Part shown: in pieces, positions 43,025 through 51,838 of the stretch
Layout of the letters: each line of letters begins with the position of its first letter
Position numbering within the stretch: position 1 is the first letter of the stretch
DNA from: Lachnospiraceae bacterium
GTDB lineage: Bacteria; Bacillota; Clostridia; Lachnospirales; Lachnospiraceae
Assembly: GCA_029008875.1 (NCBI GenBank)
Contig: JAQXJP010000015.1
Coordinates: forward strand, 1 to 64,000
Length of the DNA stretch: 64,000 nucleotides
Direction of reading: 5' to 3'
The notes under the pieces: model-generated
Database searches by the model: none
Seen by the model: only the letters and a program-made list of their open reading frames with translations
Told to the model about the DNA's origin: nothing
Translations under genes and position numbers: made by a program

Positions 43025-44437
43025 ATGACCAGTGCAAATATTATGAATTTGGGAAATGTGGATTCCGGTTCCGTGAACGGGGCCATAAACGGCAAAAACA
43101 AGAGCGCGGTTGAGGCGGCATCTTCCGCTTTTGCTTCCATGATGCAACGCCAGGAACCTTTGGTGAAATCCGGAAGTTTTGAGGAGACAAAGGTTCAGCA
43201 GACCTCACAGACCCAGGAATTCGATCGCTATCAGTACCGGGATAAAACGGTGGAAGAGGCGAAGGTTCCCACTGTTTCGGACAAGATTGATTCCGCCAAG
43301 GAAGACATCGAAGAATTTGCCGAGCGAGTGGTGGAAACCATAAACGAAGAATTGGGCACAAGCGAAGCGGAGATCAAGGAAGTGATGGAAGAACTTGGAA
43401 TGACCGTGTTTGATCTCTTGAATCCCCAGAATCTCGCACAGGTTGTCATGGCACTGAACGGAACTAAGGATTCGGCGGAATTGCTGTTGGATACGGATTT
43501 CCAGAGCCTGATGAGCAAAATCGGACAGTTTGGGGTCGAACTTATGAATCAGTTGGATCTTGAGATGAAACAGATGGATGAACTTATTTCACAGATGGAT
43601 ATTCTTGAGACACCGGTGGTAATGGACGATGTTGCGGTAACAGAAGAAGCTATGGGTGCGGTATCGGATGAGGAAATCGCCGGGAATCCGGGACTGACAG
43701 AAGCGGTTGCAGATGAGGTGACTGTGGTTGTGGATGACAGGCGGGAAGCTCCGGAAGATACAGTGGATGGAAAACTTGGCAAATCTGTGGAGCAGGCGGC
43801 GCCGGAAGAGGCTCTGGAGCCGAAGACGGATATGAAGCGGGACGATTCCTTTGGCAAGAGCAATCATTTTCAGGACAGTTCCCCGGAGCAGCATATGATG
43901 GCACAGCAGACAGACAACAGTGTTTTTCAGACGTCTTTTGCAGAGCATATTTCACAGCCGGTTTCTTACGCATCCATTGACACCATTGATTTGATTCGAC
44001 AGGTCGCTGAAAATATCCGAATTGTCCTGGCCAACGATGAGACCACGATGGAGTTACAACTCAATCCGGAGAATCTTGGCAAAGTTTACATGAATGTTTC
44101 TACAAAAGAAGGGATTGTCAATGCACAGATCACCGCGCAGAACGAGGCGGTAAAGCAAGCGCTTGAAGTTCAACTGGCGGATTTGAGGGAAAACTTGAAT
44201 CAGTCCGGGGTCAAGGTAAATTCAATTGAGATTACGATTGCCACCCACGAGTTTGAGCGCAATCTGGAGCAGAATCAAGGCGGACAGGAAGACAATGGCC
44301 GCGGGGAAAAACGTCAGGGAAGAAGAAATCTCGATGTGGATTCCTTGGATGAGTTATCCGGCCTGATGAGCGAAGAGGAAACTTTGGTTGCCCGGATGAT
44401 GAGGGACAATGGCAATTCGGTGGATTATACCGCATAA
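43025..44437 (+). CDS. fliK: Flagellar hook-length control protein FliK
   Basis: This 470-residue protein is the molecular ruler that sets hook length and triggers the export switch through FlhB. The N-terminal ~330 residues are low-complexity and Glu/Asp-rich, as in other FliK proteins. The C-terminal Flg_hook domain is clear (about 345-415, ELQLNPENLGKVYMNVSTKE then GIVNAQITAQNEAVKQAL). It lies between motE-like and flgD. Given the unusually long hook subunit encoded downstream, the ruler length may be of interest. Confidence 0.93.
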   Translation: MTSANIMNLGNVDSGSVNGAINGKNKSAVEAASSAFASMMQRQEPLVKSGSFEETKVQQTSQTQEFDRYQYRDKTVEEAKVPTVSDKIDSAKEDIEEFAERVVETINEELGTSEAEIKEVMEELGMTVFDLLNPQNLAQVVMALNGTKDSAELLLDTDFQSLMSKIGQFGVELMNQLDLEMKQMDELISQMDILETPVVMDDVAVTEEAMGAVSDEEIAGNPGLTEAVADEVTVVVDDRREAPEDTVDGKLGKSVEQAAPEEALEPKTDMKRDDSFGKSNHFQDSSPEQHMMAQQTDNSVFQTSFAEHISQPVSYASIDTIDLIRQVAENIRIVLANDETTMELQLNPENLGKVYMNVSTKEGIVNAQITAQNEAVKQALEVQLADLRENLNQSGVKVNSIEITIATHEFERNLEQNQGGQEDNGRGEKRQGRRNLDVDSLDELSGLMSEEETLVARMMRDNGNSVDYTA

Positions 44438-44451
44438 GAAAGGAAGTAGTT

Positions 44452-45174
44452 ATGGCATTTACGACAAATGGGTTAACAGCAAAGGTTGAGAACGGAAAGC
44501 TGGATTATTCCTATACGGACAGTTCGGAAAAGAAAGCCAATGGATCTGAACTGGGATATGATCAGTTTTTACAGTTGCTATGCGCAGAAATGCAGTATCA
44601 GGATCCTTTGGAGCCTACCAGTAATACGGACTACGTGGCGCAGCTGGCAACCTTTTCACAGCTTGAGGCAGTACTGGAACAGACCACACTTCAACAAGGA
44701 AACATGGCCAACAGCCTGGTAGGAAAGGACGTAATCCTCTGTGTTGAGGACGAGAAGACCGGCAGCATGAATTACGTGGAAGGCCGCGTGGATTACGTGA
44801 TGTATCAGAACGGGGAAGCATATCTCTCCGTAAATGATAGCCTTTATCCGCTGTCTTCTCTGGATACAGTTGCAGATGACCAGTATTATGACGCTGTGAC
44901 GCTGGCCAAGAATTTCTCCAAGATGGTGGAGCTTTTGCCGGATGTGGACAATGTGACAACCACATACAAGGGTGCAATCCAGCAGCTTCGGGAACTGTAT
45001 GACGGTCTGACAGACTATCAGAAGAAATTCATCAGCGAAGACGATCTTACAGCACTCAAGAAGGTGGAGGAGAGATTGAATGAACTGTTGGCAGCGGAGG
45101 AAGCAACAGAAGGTGGTTCCGAGGGCACGGAAGAGGGAGAGCCTTCTGAGGAGGAAGTGACGGAAGAAGCATAA
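44452..45174 (+). CDS. flgD: Flagellar hook cap protein FlgD with atypical C-terminus
   Basis: This 240-residue protein has the typical FlgD N-terminus (about 25-75, GYDQFLQLLCAEMQYQDPLE and DYVAQLATFSQLEAVLEQT), which is needed for hook assembly. A small central domain follows (about 85-145). Instead of the usual Ig/FN3-like domain, the C-terminal part holds a helical segment (LYDGLTDYQKKFISEDDLTA) like helical repeats of Firmicutes surface proteins, then a very acidic tail (EGGSEGTEEGEPSEEEVTEE). The gene stands in its standard place before the TIGR02530-type gene. Confidence 0.93.
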   Translation: MAFTTNGLTAKVENGKLDYSYTDSSEKKANGSELGYDQFLQLLCAEMQYQDPLEPTSNTDYVAQLATFSQLEAVLEQTTLQQGNMANSLVGKDVILCVEDEKTGSMNYVEGRVDYVMYQNGEAYLSVNDSLYPLSSLDTVADDQYYDAVTLAKNFSKMVELLPDVDNVTTTYKGAIQQLRELYDGLTDYQKKFISEDDLTALKKVEERLNELLAAEEATEGGSEGTEEGEPSEEEVTEEA

Positions 45175-45189
45175 CATGGAGGTGTGCGA

Positions 45190-45597
45190 ATGACGAACGT
45201 TATTGGTAACCGGTTTTCCAGCATTGAACAGGTGACCAATCAGTTTTTATCTCCGACGGGCGTTAAGGAAACAGCCAAGACATCCGATATATCCTTTGAG
45301 GATGTACTGAAGATAAAACAAAATGAGCAGGTGATGGAAAGTTCCGAATTGAAATTTTCCAAACATGCTGCGATGCGATTGGCGAGCCGTGGAATCGATT
45401 TGACCGAATCGGTGAGTCAGAGATTGGAAAACGGGGTGGAGCAGGCAAGCAAAAAGGGTATTCAAGAATCGCTTGTACTGGTTGATCAACTGGCCTTTAT
45501 CGTGAATATTCCCAACAAGACGGTGGTGACGGCCATGGATCAGACAGAAACAAACAGTAATGTATTTACAAATATTGACGGCGCGGTGATTATGTAG
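45190..45597 (+). CDS. Flagellar operon protein, TIGR02530 type
   Basis: This 135-residue protein begins MTNVIGNRFSSIEQVTNQFL. Its conserved core is LKFSKHAAMRLASRGIDLTE, then LVLVDQLAFIVNIPNKTVVT, which matches the small TIGR02530 family found between flgD and flgE in Clostridia and Bacilli. Its exact role is unknown; a part in hook assembly is inferred from location. The ATG at 45190 has GGAGG 7 nt upstream. Confidence 0.88.
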   Translation: MTNVIGNRFSSIEQVTNQFLSPTGVKETAKTSDISFEDVLKIKQNEQVMESSELKFSKHAAMRLASRGIDLTESVSQRLENGVEQASKKGIQESLVLVDQLAFIVNIPNKTVVTAMDQTETNSNVFTNIDGAVIM

Positions 45598-45678
45598 CTG
45601 GACCTTATGGAAGCGAAGACTCCTGACTGACTGAAGGAGCAGACATCGTACCGTCCCCAAATTGGAGGATGAAGTACT

Positions 45679-48447
45679 ATGATGAGATCAATGTACTCTG
45701 CTGTGTCCGGTCTTAAGACACATCAGACAAGAATGGACGTTATTGGTAACAATATCGCCAATGTTAACACGGAAGCGTTTAAGAGCTCTTCCGTTACTTT
45801 TAGTGAGATTATGTATCAGACCATTTCCGGTGCAAGCTCCGGAAACGGCGCAACCGGAACCGGTGGTGTCAATGCAAAACAGATTGGTCTCGGTGTAACT
45901 ACGGGATCGACCTCCATCAGCATTGAGACTGCAGGTGCTGCCGAGACAACAGGTAACCCGTTCGATTTGAAGTTGACGGACAGTCAGACCACCAACTTTT
46001 TTATCGTCAGTGACGGAACCAACACTATGTTTACAAGAGCCGGCTCCTTCTATGTAGACGGAAACGGATATCTCTGTATGAGTTCTACCGGATATACCTT
46101 GATGGGATGGCAGGTGGATCCCGCCACCGGTGAGATTCGCAAGAACACCGTATCTTCCCTTCAGGTTATGTCTCCGGGAAATCAGACATCACAGCCGGAA
46201 GCCACCACAAAGGCTTATGTTTCCGGTGTTTTGGACAAAAATGATTCCAATCTGTTCAGCGATGACGGATATGTTCTGGCTCTCGATTTTTACGACAGCC
46301 TTGGATACGGATATACCGGAAAATTCAAGGTTGTTCCCACCGGCTTGAACGACGGCGAGTACAATATTGAACTGACAGATATCATTGACAACGAAGGAAA
46401 GTCCATCCTGAAGGATCCTACCGATCCTACCGGTGAGACCTACCTATACAATCCGGGAACCATCTTCTCTACCGGTGAGAGAACCGTGGTGCCTGAGGAT
46501 GTTCCCCAGTATGTGTATGATTCCACCGGCGTGAAGTGTCCGATTTACAACCTAGGTTCTCCTTCGGTACCGGTGCTTGTGTCCATCGGTGGAGACGGCA
46601 AAATCTACAGCGTGGAGAAGAACGGCAACACCTACAGCATGGATGGCGTTCTGTACGATTCCATCATGGATTCCAACGGAAAGACTTCTTATGTGGCTCC
46701 CACGGATGAGGTTAAGCTGGATGTGAGCAAGGTGGCAAAGGATGCTTCCGGCAATTACATTGTGGCAAACGGCAAGGATGTGTACACATTCAACAACGGA
46801 GGAAACGTCGAGTATTACTTCAAAGGGGATGACGGTCTTTACACAGTCACCAAGAATTACATCGGATTGTACAATTCGGATGCAACCGTTACCTACAGCA
46901 AATTCACCGATGCTGCCGGAACGGAGGTTTATGTGAAGAATGCGGACGCAAGTCTGGCTACCACCTCCTTCATCAACAATCTGGGAAGTGCACTCACCGC
47001 ATCGACTACCGTGATTTTGAACGATAACGATAAGTATGATTTTTACAAGAATGCATCCACCGGCAAGACCTTTGCAATCGATAAGACAACCAAGGATGTG
47101 TATTTTCTGGAGGATACGGATGTTGTATCCGCGGAAGTGACTCCGGATAAGAATGTACTCAATGATTTTACTCCGGGAGGAAGCTTTACCTACGATGCCA
47201 GCTTGTCATGGTATGATGCAGATCCGCTGGTAACTCAGGATGTTGCATTTCAGAATGCGATTGCAAACGGAACACTGACGGAAGTAACCCCTTATGTGAA
47301 CGATCCCGTAAATAAGTATTATGTGGATGCTTCGGGAAACTACTATATGACTGCAGATAATGGTGTCACTGTAGATACAGCAACTGCAAATTATGCGGAC
47401 GTTCCGGACCCGGCGAACAAGTATACTACCTACACCTACACTGTGAACACTGCCAACGTGGCATACAAGGCAATCACCTCCGGGGATAAGACCTACTATA
47501 CGGCTCCGTCTGCAATTCTTACGGACGCGGATTTGACCTTGGATACGAATATCGTGTGTGACGGTGATACCGTGTATGATGTGAACGGTGAATATTTCAC
47601 CATGGATCAGAATAAGAACCTCTATGCGGTAAGCGGCGGGGTTTCAGCGATGGATGCATCGTATCTGGCATATGAGAATTCCGCCAGAGAGGAAGTGTAT
47701 ATCGCTTCCACCTCCACAACCTACTCGCTGGAAGCTCTGGGAATCAGCAAGGACAAGCCTTACACAATTCCCACCAACACAGAGAAATATAAGCCCTATA
47801 CCATTGTGTATGACCAGAATAAGGGTACCTTTGTGGGCGTCGGAGACAGCAATCAGGCGGAAGGTAAGACTCTTACAATGAATCTTGCCGACATTATGGT
47901 AAATCACCAGATTAGTAGCGAGGATAACGCAAATAATGTCTGGACTTCCGAGGATGGATTTACCACAAGTAATTTCAGCAACATTGAGATTGATTTTTCA
48001 AAGAGCATGAACTACAACAACAGCGGCACCTCCACCATGAAGGCCTTGAAGGGCGATACCACCGGTGACGGGACCGGCAAAAAACTGGGTGCTCTAATCG
48101 GTTTGACGGTAAATAGTGACGGATGTATCTACGGTTCCTACGACAACGGTAACAAGATGCTCCTCTGCCAGATTGCCGCAGCCCAGTTCTCCAATGCCTC
48201 CGGTCTGGAGAAGGTGGGAGAGAACTGCTACAAGACTACATTGAACTCCGGAGATTTCGACGGAATCGGCGTGGATATCTCCGCGGACGGAAGTTCCATC
48301 TCCACCGGAGAACTGGAAATGTCCAACGTGGATTTGTCTGCGGAATTTACCAGCATGATTGTGACACAGCGTGGTTTCCAAGCCAATTCGCGAGTGATTA
48401 CAACCTCGGATACTTTGTTGGAAGAATTGATCAATCTGAAGAGATAA
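45679..48447 (+). CDS. flgE: Flagellar hook protein FlgE, unusually long (922 aa)
   Basis: This is the hook subunit. The N-terminal rod/hook signature (MMRSMYSAVSGLKTHQTRMD, NNIANVNTEAFKSSSVTF) and the C-terminal part (about 730-922, EDGFTTSNFSNIEIDFSKSM and VDLSAEFTSMIVTQRGFQAN, ending TLLEELINLK) are well conserved. FlgE is usually 260-450 residues; here about 450-500 extra residues lie between about 220 and 720. The insert is Tyr-, Thr- and Asp-rich and contains loose repeats of the type 'ASGNYY', 'VYDVNGEYF' and 'KTYYTAP', resembling beta-rich surface domains. It would be exposed on the outer hook surface. A strong terminator follows. Confidence 0.93.
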   Translation: MMRSMYSAVSGLKTHQTRMDVIGNNIANVNTEAFKSSSVTFSEIMYQTISGASSGNGATGTGGVNAKQIGLGVTTGSTSISIETAGAAETTGNPFDLKLTDSQTTNFFIVSDGTNTMFTRAGSFYVDGNGYLCMSSTGYTLMGWQVDPATGEIRKNTVSSLQVMSPGNQTSQPEATTKAYVSGVLDKNDSNLFSDDGYVLALDFYDSLGYGYTGKFKVVPTGLNDGEYNIELTDIIDNEGKSILKDPTDPTGETYLYNPGTIFSTGERTVVPEDVPQYVYDSTGVKCPIYNLGSPSVPVLVSIGGDGKIYSVEKNGNTYSMDGVLYDSIMDSNGKTSYVAPTDEVKLDVSKVAKDASGNYIVANGKDVYTFNNGGNVEYYFKGDDGLYTVTKNYIGLYNSDATVTYSKFTDAAGTEVYVKNADASLATTSFINNLGSALTASTTVILNDNDKYDFYKNASTGKTFAIDKTTKDVYFLEDTDVVSAEVTPDKNVLNDFTPGGSFTYDASLSWYDADPLVTQDVAFQNAIANGTLTEVTPYVNDPVNKYYVDASGNYYMTADNGVTVDTATANYADVPDPANKYTTYTYTVNTANVAYKAITSGDKTYYTAPSAILTDADLTLDTNIVCDGDTVYDVNGEYFTMDQNKNLYAVSGGVSAMDASYLAYENSAREEVYIASTSTTYSLEALGISKDKPYTIPTNTEKYKPYTIVYDQNKGTFVGVGDSNQAEGKTLTMNLADIMVNHQISSEDNANNVWTSEDGFTTSNFSNIEIDFSKSMNYNNSGTSTMKALKGDTTGDGTGKKLGALIGLTVNSDGCIYGSYDNGNKMLLCQIAAAQFSNASGLEKVGENCYKTTLNSGDFDGIGVDISADGSSISTGELEMSNVDLSAEFTSMIVTQRGFQANSRVITTSDTLLEELINLKR

Positions 48448-48477
48448 TTTCAGAGTGAATCCTTGAGAAAAAGGGGT

Positions 48478-48509
48478 GGGGAACGGCTTTGCCGTTCCCC
48501 TATTTTTTT
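48478..48509 (+). terminator. Strong terminator after flgE
   Basis: GGGGAACGGC (48478-48487) pairs perfectly with GCCGTTCCCC (48491-48500) around TTT, followed by TATTTTTTTT. It divides the flagellar cluster into two transcription units. Confidence 0.92.
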
Positions 48510-48531
48510 TCTTTTTTTCACAAAAAGAATG

Positions 48532-48560
48532 TAGACAAGAAAGGTAATGTCTAGTAAAAT
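48532..48560 (+). promoter_or_regulatory. Promoter of the motA-to-cheA unit
   Basis: TAGACA (48532-48537), a 17-bp spacer and TAAAAT (48555-48560) lie 82 bp upstream of motA and after the flgE terminator. Five of six bases match in each hexamer. Confidence 0.65.
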
Positions 48561-48642
48561 CATATAAAAGGGTTTTCATGGCGAATTATGTCCATTTTTA
48601 AGTAAAAACCCCGTATTCTAGAGAAAGTGGAAGGTGATATTT

Positions 48643-49437
48643 GTGGATATAGCATCTCTTGCCGGCATAGTTTTGGGCCTTGTCATGGTTGTTTTCGGTA
48701 TTATTTCCGGAGGCGGACCAGCAGCATTTAAATATTTCCTTGACCTTCCGTCGGTAATTATCACCATTGGAGGATCCGTCAGTGGAACCCTTGCGTGTCA
48801 TAAACTTTCAGATTTTATCAACGGTCTTAAGGGAATTAAGATTGCTTTTAAGGGGGAAGTGAAGGATCCGGGAGAGTCCATCGCCTCCATTATCGATTTG
48901 GCCAATGTGGGACGAAAAGAGGGCTTGCTGGCTTTGGAGGAGGCTGCCAACAATATTGAAGACGACTTCCTCAAGAAGGGGATTATGCTCGTGGTGGACG
49001 GAACTGATCCTGATCTTGTGCGAGGAATTTTGGAGACGGAGCTGATGTGCCTGGAGGACAGACATAAGAAGGTAATCGGCTTCTGGGAGAAATGGGCAGA
49101 GTTGGGCCCAGCATGGGGAATGATCGGTACTCTTGTCGGTCTTGTTATCATGCTTTACAACATGGAGGATGCGTCGTCCATCGGACCGGCCATGGCAGTT
49201 GCACTTTTGACCACCTTATACGGTTCCCTGGTTGCCAACTGGCTGTGTAACCCCATTGCGTCCAAGATGAAAGTGAACAATGAGATGGAAGTTACCATCA
49301 AGAATATCACGATTGAGGGGCTGCTCTCCATTCAGGCCGGTGAGAACCCCCGTGTCATTGAGGAGAAGCTGAAATCCTTCCTGGCACCTTCTGCTCGTGA
49401 TGCTGTTGGAGCGGATACCGGCGGAGGTGAGGAGTAA
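48643..49437 (+). CDS. motA: Flagellar stator protein MotA
   Basis: This 264-residue protein has four membrane helices, the first two at the N-terminus (about 4-22 and about 31-50) and the last two at about 145-165 and 178-200. The segment LGPAWGMIGTLVGLVIMLYN contains the conserved Pro of the third helix. The cytoplasmic loop carries the charged residues that act on FliG. It forms the proton- or sodium-driven stator with MotB. The GTG at 48643 with AAGGTG 6 nt upstream is preferred over GTG 48634. Translation is coupled to motB (TAATG). Confidence 0.94.
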   Translation: MDIASLAGIVLGLVMVVFGIISGGGPAAFKYFLDLPSVIITIGGSVSGTLACHKLSDFINGLKGIKIAFKGEVKDPGESIASIIDLANVGRKEGLLALEEAANNIEDDFLKKGIMLVVDGTDPDLVRGILETELMCLEDRHKKVIGFWEKWAELGPAWGMIGTLVGLVIMLYNMEDASSIGPAMAVALLTTLYGSLVANWLCNPIASKMKVNNEMEVTIKNITIEGLLSIQAGENPRVIEEKLKSFLAPSARDAVGADTGGGEE

Positions 49438-50249
49438 TGGCTAAGAAGAGACAGGAGGAGCCGCCGAAGGGATCGCCGGCATGGATGACCACGTTCTCGG
49501 ATTTGATGAACCTTCTTTTGTGCTTCTTTGTGTTGTTGTATTCCATGTCCAGCGTGGATTCCGAGAAATTCCAGATGGTCATCGCTTCGCTGCAGAGTAA
49601 CATGAGCATTCTTCCGGCGGGGGGGCAGAGCATCGGAGATGGGGAACTGATTTCCTCCGGCGTGAGACAGTTGGAGTTTTTGGATACATATTACAACGAG
49701 AGAGCAAATTCCCAGAGTGATGAGGAGACCGACGATACGAACAATTCCGTCACGGAAGCTTACCGGGAACAGGAACTGTCCGAATCGGAGCGGATGGCGG
49801 AGGAGATTCAGGAGAGTGTGGAAGCCGCAGGAATTCAGAATTTGGTAGAGGTGGATTTCAATGCGGAGTATGTTCAGTTGAGTCTCAGCGGTGCAATCCT
49901 TTTTGATTCGGGGAAATCGGAGATACTGGATGATGCATATCCGCTGGTGAACAAGATTGCTGCCATACTGGAACAGTATGATTCCAACATTATCGAGATT
50001 GAGGGGCACACGGACAATGTTCCGATTTCGTCCGCAAAGTATGAGAGCAATGACGTCCTGTCCATGTACCGTGCTCTTTCCGTCGCGGACTATGTGAGAG
50101 AGATGACGGATTTGAATCCCGCCTACGTGAAATCCTCCGGAAGAGGAGATTATGTTCCCGTGGCGGACAATTCCACGGCGGAGGGACGTTCCCGCAACCG
50201 GCGTGTGGAGATCAAGATCTATAATTCCTATAACTCGGATTTAAACTAG
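49437..50249 (+). CDS. motB: Flagellar stator protein MotB
   Basis: This 270-residue protein has one membrane helix (about 20-42) with the ion-binding Asp22 in MTTFSDLMNLLLCFF. A linker leads to the OmpA-like peptidoglycan-binding domain (about 130-265, IEIEGHTDNVPISSAKYESN and SRNRRVEIKIY). It anchors the stator to the cell wall. It overlaps motA and precedes fliL. Confidence 0.95.
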   Translation: MAKKRQEEPPKGSPAWMTTFSDLMNLLLCFFVLLYSMSSVDSEKFQMVIASLQSNMSILPAGGQSIGDGELISSGVRQLEFLDTYYNERANSQSDEETDDTNNSVTEAYREQELSESERMAEEIQESVEAAGIQNLVEVDFNAEYVQLSLSGAILFDSGKSEILDDAYPLVNKIAAILEQYDSNIIEIEGHTDNVPISSAKYESNDVLSMYRALSVADYVREMTDLNPAYVKSSGRGDYVPVADNSTAEGRSRNRRVEIKIYNSYNSDLN

Positions 50250-50264
50250 AGGAGAATGGGTGGT

Positions 50265-50786
50265 ATGAAGAAAAATTTGATGTCAGTGATTATTCTGGCG
50301 CTTGTATTTGCGAATTTTGTGTTAACCGCATTGTTGACCTTTACGATTTTGCCTGAGACAAAAAAGGCAAACACCATGATTGAAAAGGTGTGCAGTGCCA
50401 TTGACCTGGAGTTGAACAGCGGTGGTGCATCCGGGCCGTCATCAATTCCCATTGATCAGATTACAACATACGCCATCAACGGCGGTGAGACCATGATGAT
50501 TAATCTTCGCACCGAACCGGGAGAGACGAGCCATATTGCAGTGCTTGCAATCGCATTATCCCTCAATACCAAGAGTGATAACTACGAGAAATATTCTCCC
50601 ACCGTCCTGGCAGAGAAAGAGGATATTATCAAGAACGATATCGACCGTATCGTGAGCCAGTACTCCAAGGAGGAGTTTGACGCGAATCCACAGATGGTGC
50701 AGGACGAGATTCTCGCGGACATGCAGGATATGTTTGGCGCAGATTACATTGTTGGGGTGAATTTCTCCAGCAGATTAACTCAGTAA
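50265..50786 (+). CDS. fliL: Flagellar basal body-associated protein FliL
   Basis: This 173-residue protein has one N-terminal membrane helix (MKKNLMSVIILALVFANFVL...) and an external domain with the FliL pattern (NLRTEPGETSHIAVLAIALS, ending YIVGVNFSSRLTQ). FliL surrounds or supports the stator. The ATG at 50265 is preferred because a start at 50256 would be too close to the GAGGAG site. Confidence 0.88.
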   Translation: MKKNLMSVIILALVFANFVLTALLTFTILPETKKANTMIEKVCSAIDLELNSGGASGPSSIPIDQITTYAINGGETMMINLRTEPGETSHIAVLAIALSLNTKSDNYEKYSPTVLAEKEDIIKNDIDRIVSQYSKEEFDANPQMVQDEILADMQDMFGADYIVGVNFSSRLTQ

Positions 50787-50798
50787 ACGAACATTATG

Positions 50799-50825
50799 AG
50801 ACTGACCGTATTTTGGGGTTGGTCT
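50799..50825 (+). other. Intergenic hairpin between fliL and fliM
   Basis: AGACTGACC (50799-50807) can pair with GGTTGGTCT (50817-50825) with two wobble pairs. No U-tract follows, so it is not a terminator; it could affect mRNA processing or stability. Confidence 0.3.
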
Positions 50826-50853
50826 TGTGGTGGTTACAGGTGGTGAATGACAG

Positions 50854-51834
50854 ATGGGTGATGTTTTATCTCAAAATGAGATAGACAGTTTGCTGGCGGC
50901 CTTAAGCAGCGGCGAGTTGGACGTTGAAGAAATAAAAGATAATAACGAAAAACAGGTGAAGGATTATGATTTTGCCCGCCCGTCCAAATTTTCCAAGGAG
51001 CATTTGAGAACTCTGGAGATTATTTTTGAGCACTATGGCAGATTGCTATCCACAAATCTGCCGGTTTACCTGCGGAAAGCGGTCCAGGTCGAAGTTATGA
51101 ATTCGGAGGCGGTAACATATTCCGAGTTTTCCAATGCGCTTTCCAATCCCGTCCTGCTGGGGATCGTCAATTTTGCGCCGCTGCAGGGCAATATCATCCT
51201 GGAGATGGCTTCCAACTTAGGATATGCCTTTGTGGACCGTATGCTCGGAGGCCAGGGGACGAGCCTTGACAAGATCAGAGAGTTTTCGGAAATAGAGTTG
51301 ATTATCATTGAGAGAATATTTATCGTCTGTGTGAATTTGCTGCGGGAGCCGTGGGCGAACGTGGTTGACATTCACCCGCATCTGGAACGAATTGAGACAA
51401 ATTCCCAGTATGCACAGATTATTTCCCCCAGTGAAATGATTGCCATCGTCACAATCAATGTGAAGGTTGGAGATGTGGAAGGACTTATGAATATCTGTCT
51501 TCCGTATATTACGGTGGAGGATGTTATTGATAAGTTGAATACGAAGTACTGGTATTCCAACATGCAGAATCAGGATGAGACCAATTATGCGGATGCCATT
51601 GAGGCGTTGATTCAGCGTGCACAGATTCCGGTGAAGGCAGTGCTTGGCAAGAGTTCCATCTCTGTCAGCGATTTCGCAGGTCTGCAACCCGGGGATATCA
51701 TTCGACTTGACCGCAAGGTGGATGAAGAACTGGACGTCTATGTTGGAAATATCCGAAAGTTTACAGCGTTACCGGGTGAATCCGGGGATGAATACGCTGT
51801 CAGAGTTACTTCGGTAATAAGAGAGGAGCAATAG
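50854..51834 (+). CDS. fliM: Flagellar motor switch protein FliM
   Basis: This 326-residue protein begins with the CheY-P-binding motif MGDVLSQNEIDSLLAALSSG. The CheC-like middle domain (about 45-225) and C-terminal SpoA domain (about 250-320, KAVLGKSSISVSDFAGLQPG) are complete. It forms the C-ring with FliG and FliY. A weak AGGTGG ribosome binding site precedes it. Confidence 0.97.
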   Translation: MGDVLSQNEIDSLLAALSSGELDVEEIKDNNEKQVKDYDFARPSKFSKEHLRTLEIIFEHYGRLLSTNLPVYLRKAVQVEVMNSEAVTYSEFSNALSNPVLLGIVNFAPLQGNIILEMASNLGYAFVDRMLGGQGTSLDKIREFSEIELIIIERIFIVCVNLLREPWANVVDIHPHLERIETNSQYAQIISPSEMIAIVTINVKVGDVEGLMNICLPYITVEDVIDKLNTKYWYSNMQNQDETNYADAIEALIQRAQIPVKAVLGKSSISVSDFAGLQPGDIIRLDRKVDEELDVYVGNIRKFTALPGESGDEYAVRVTSVIREEQ

Positions 51835-51838
51835 GAAA

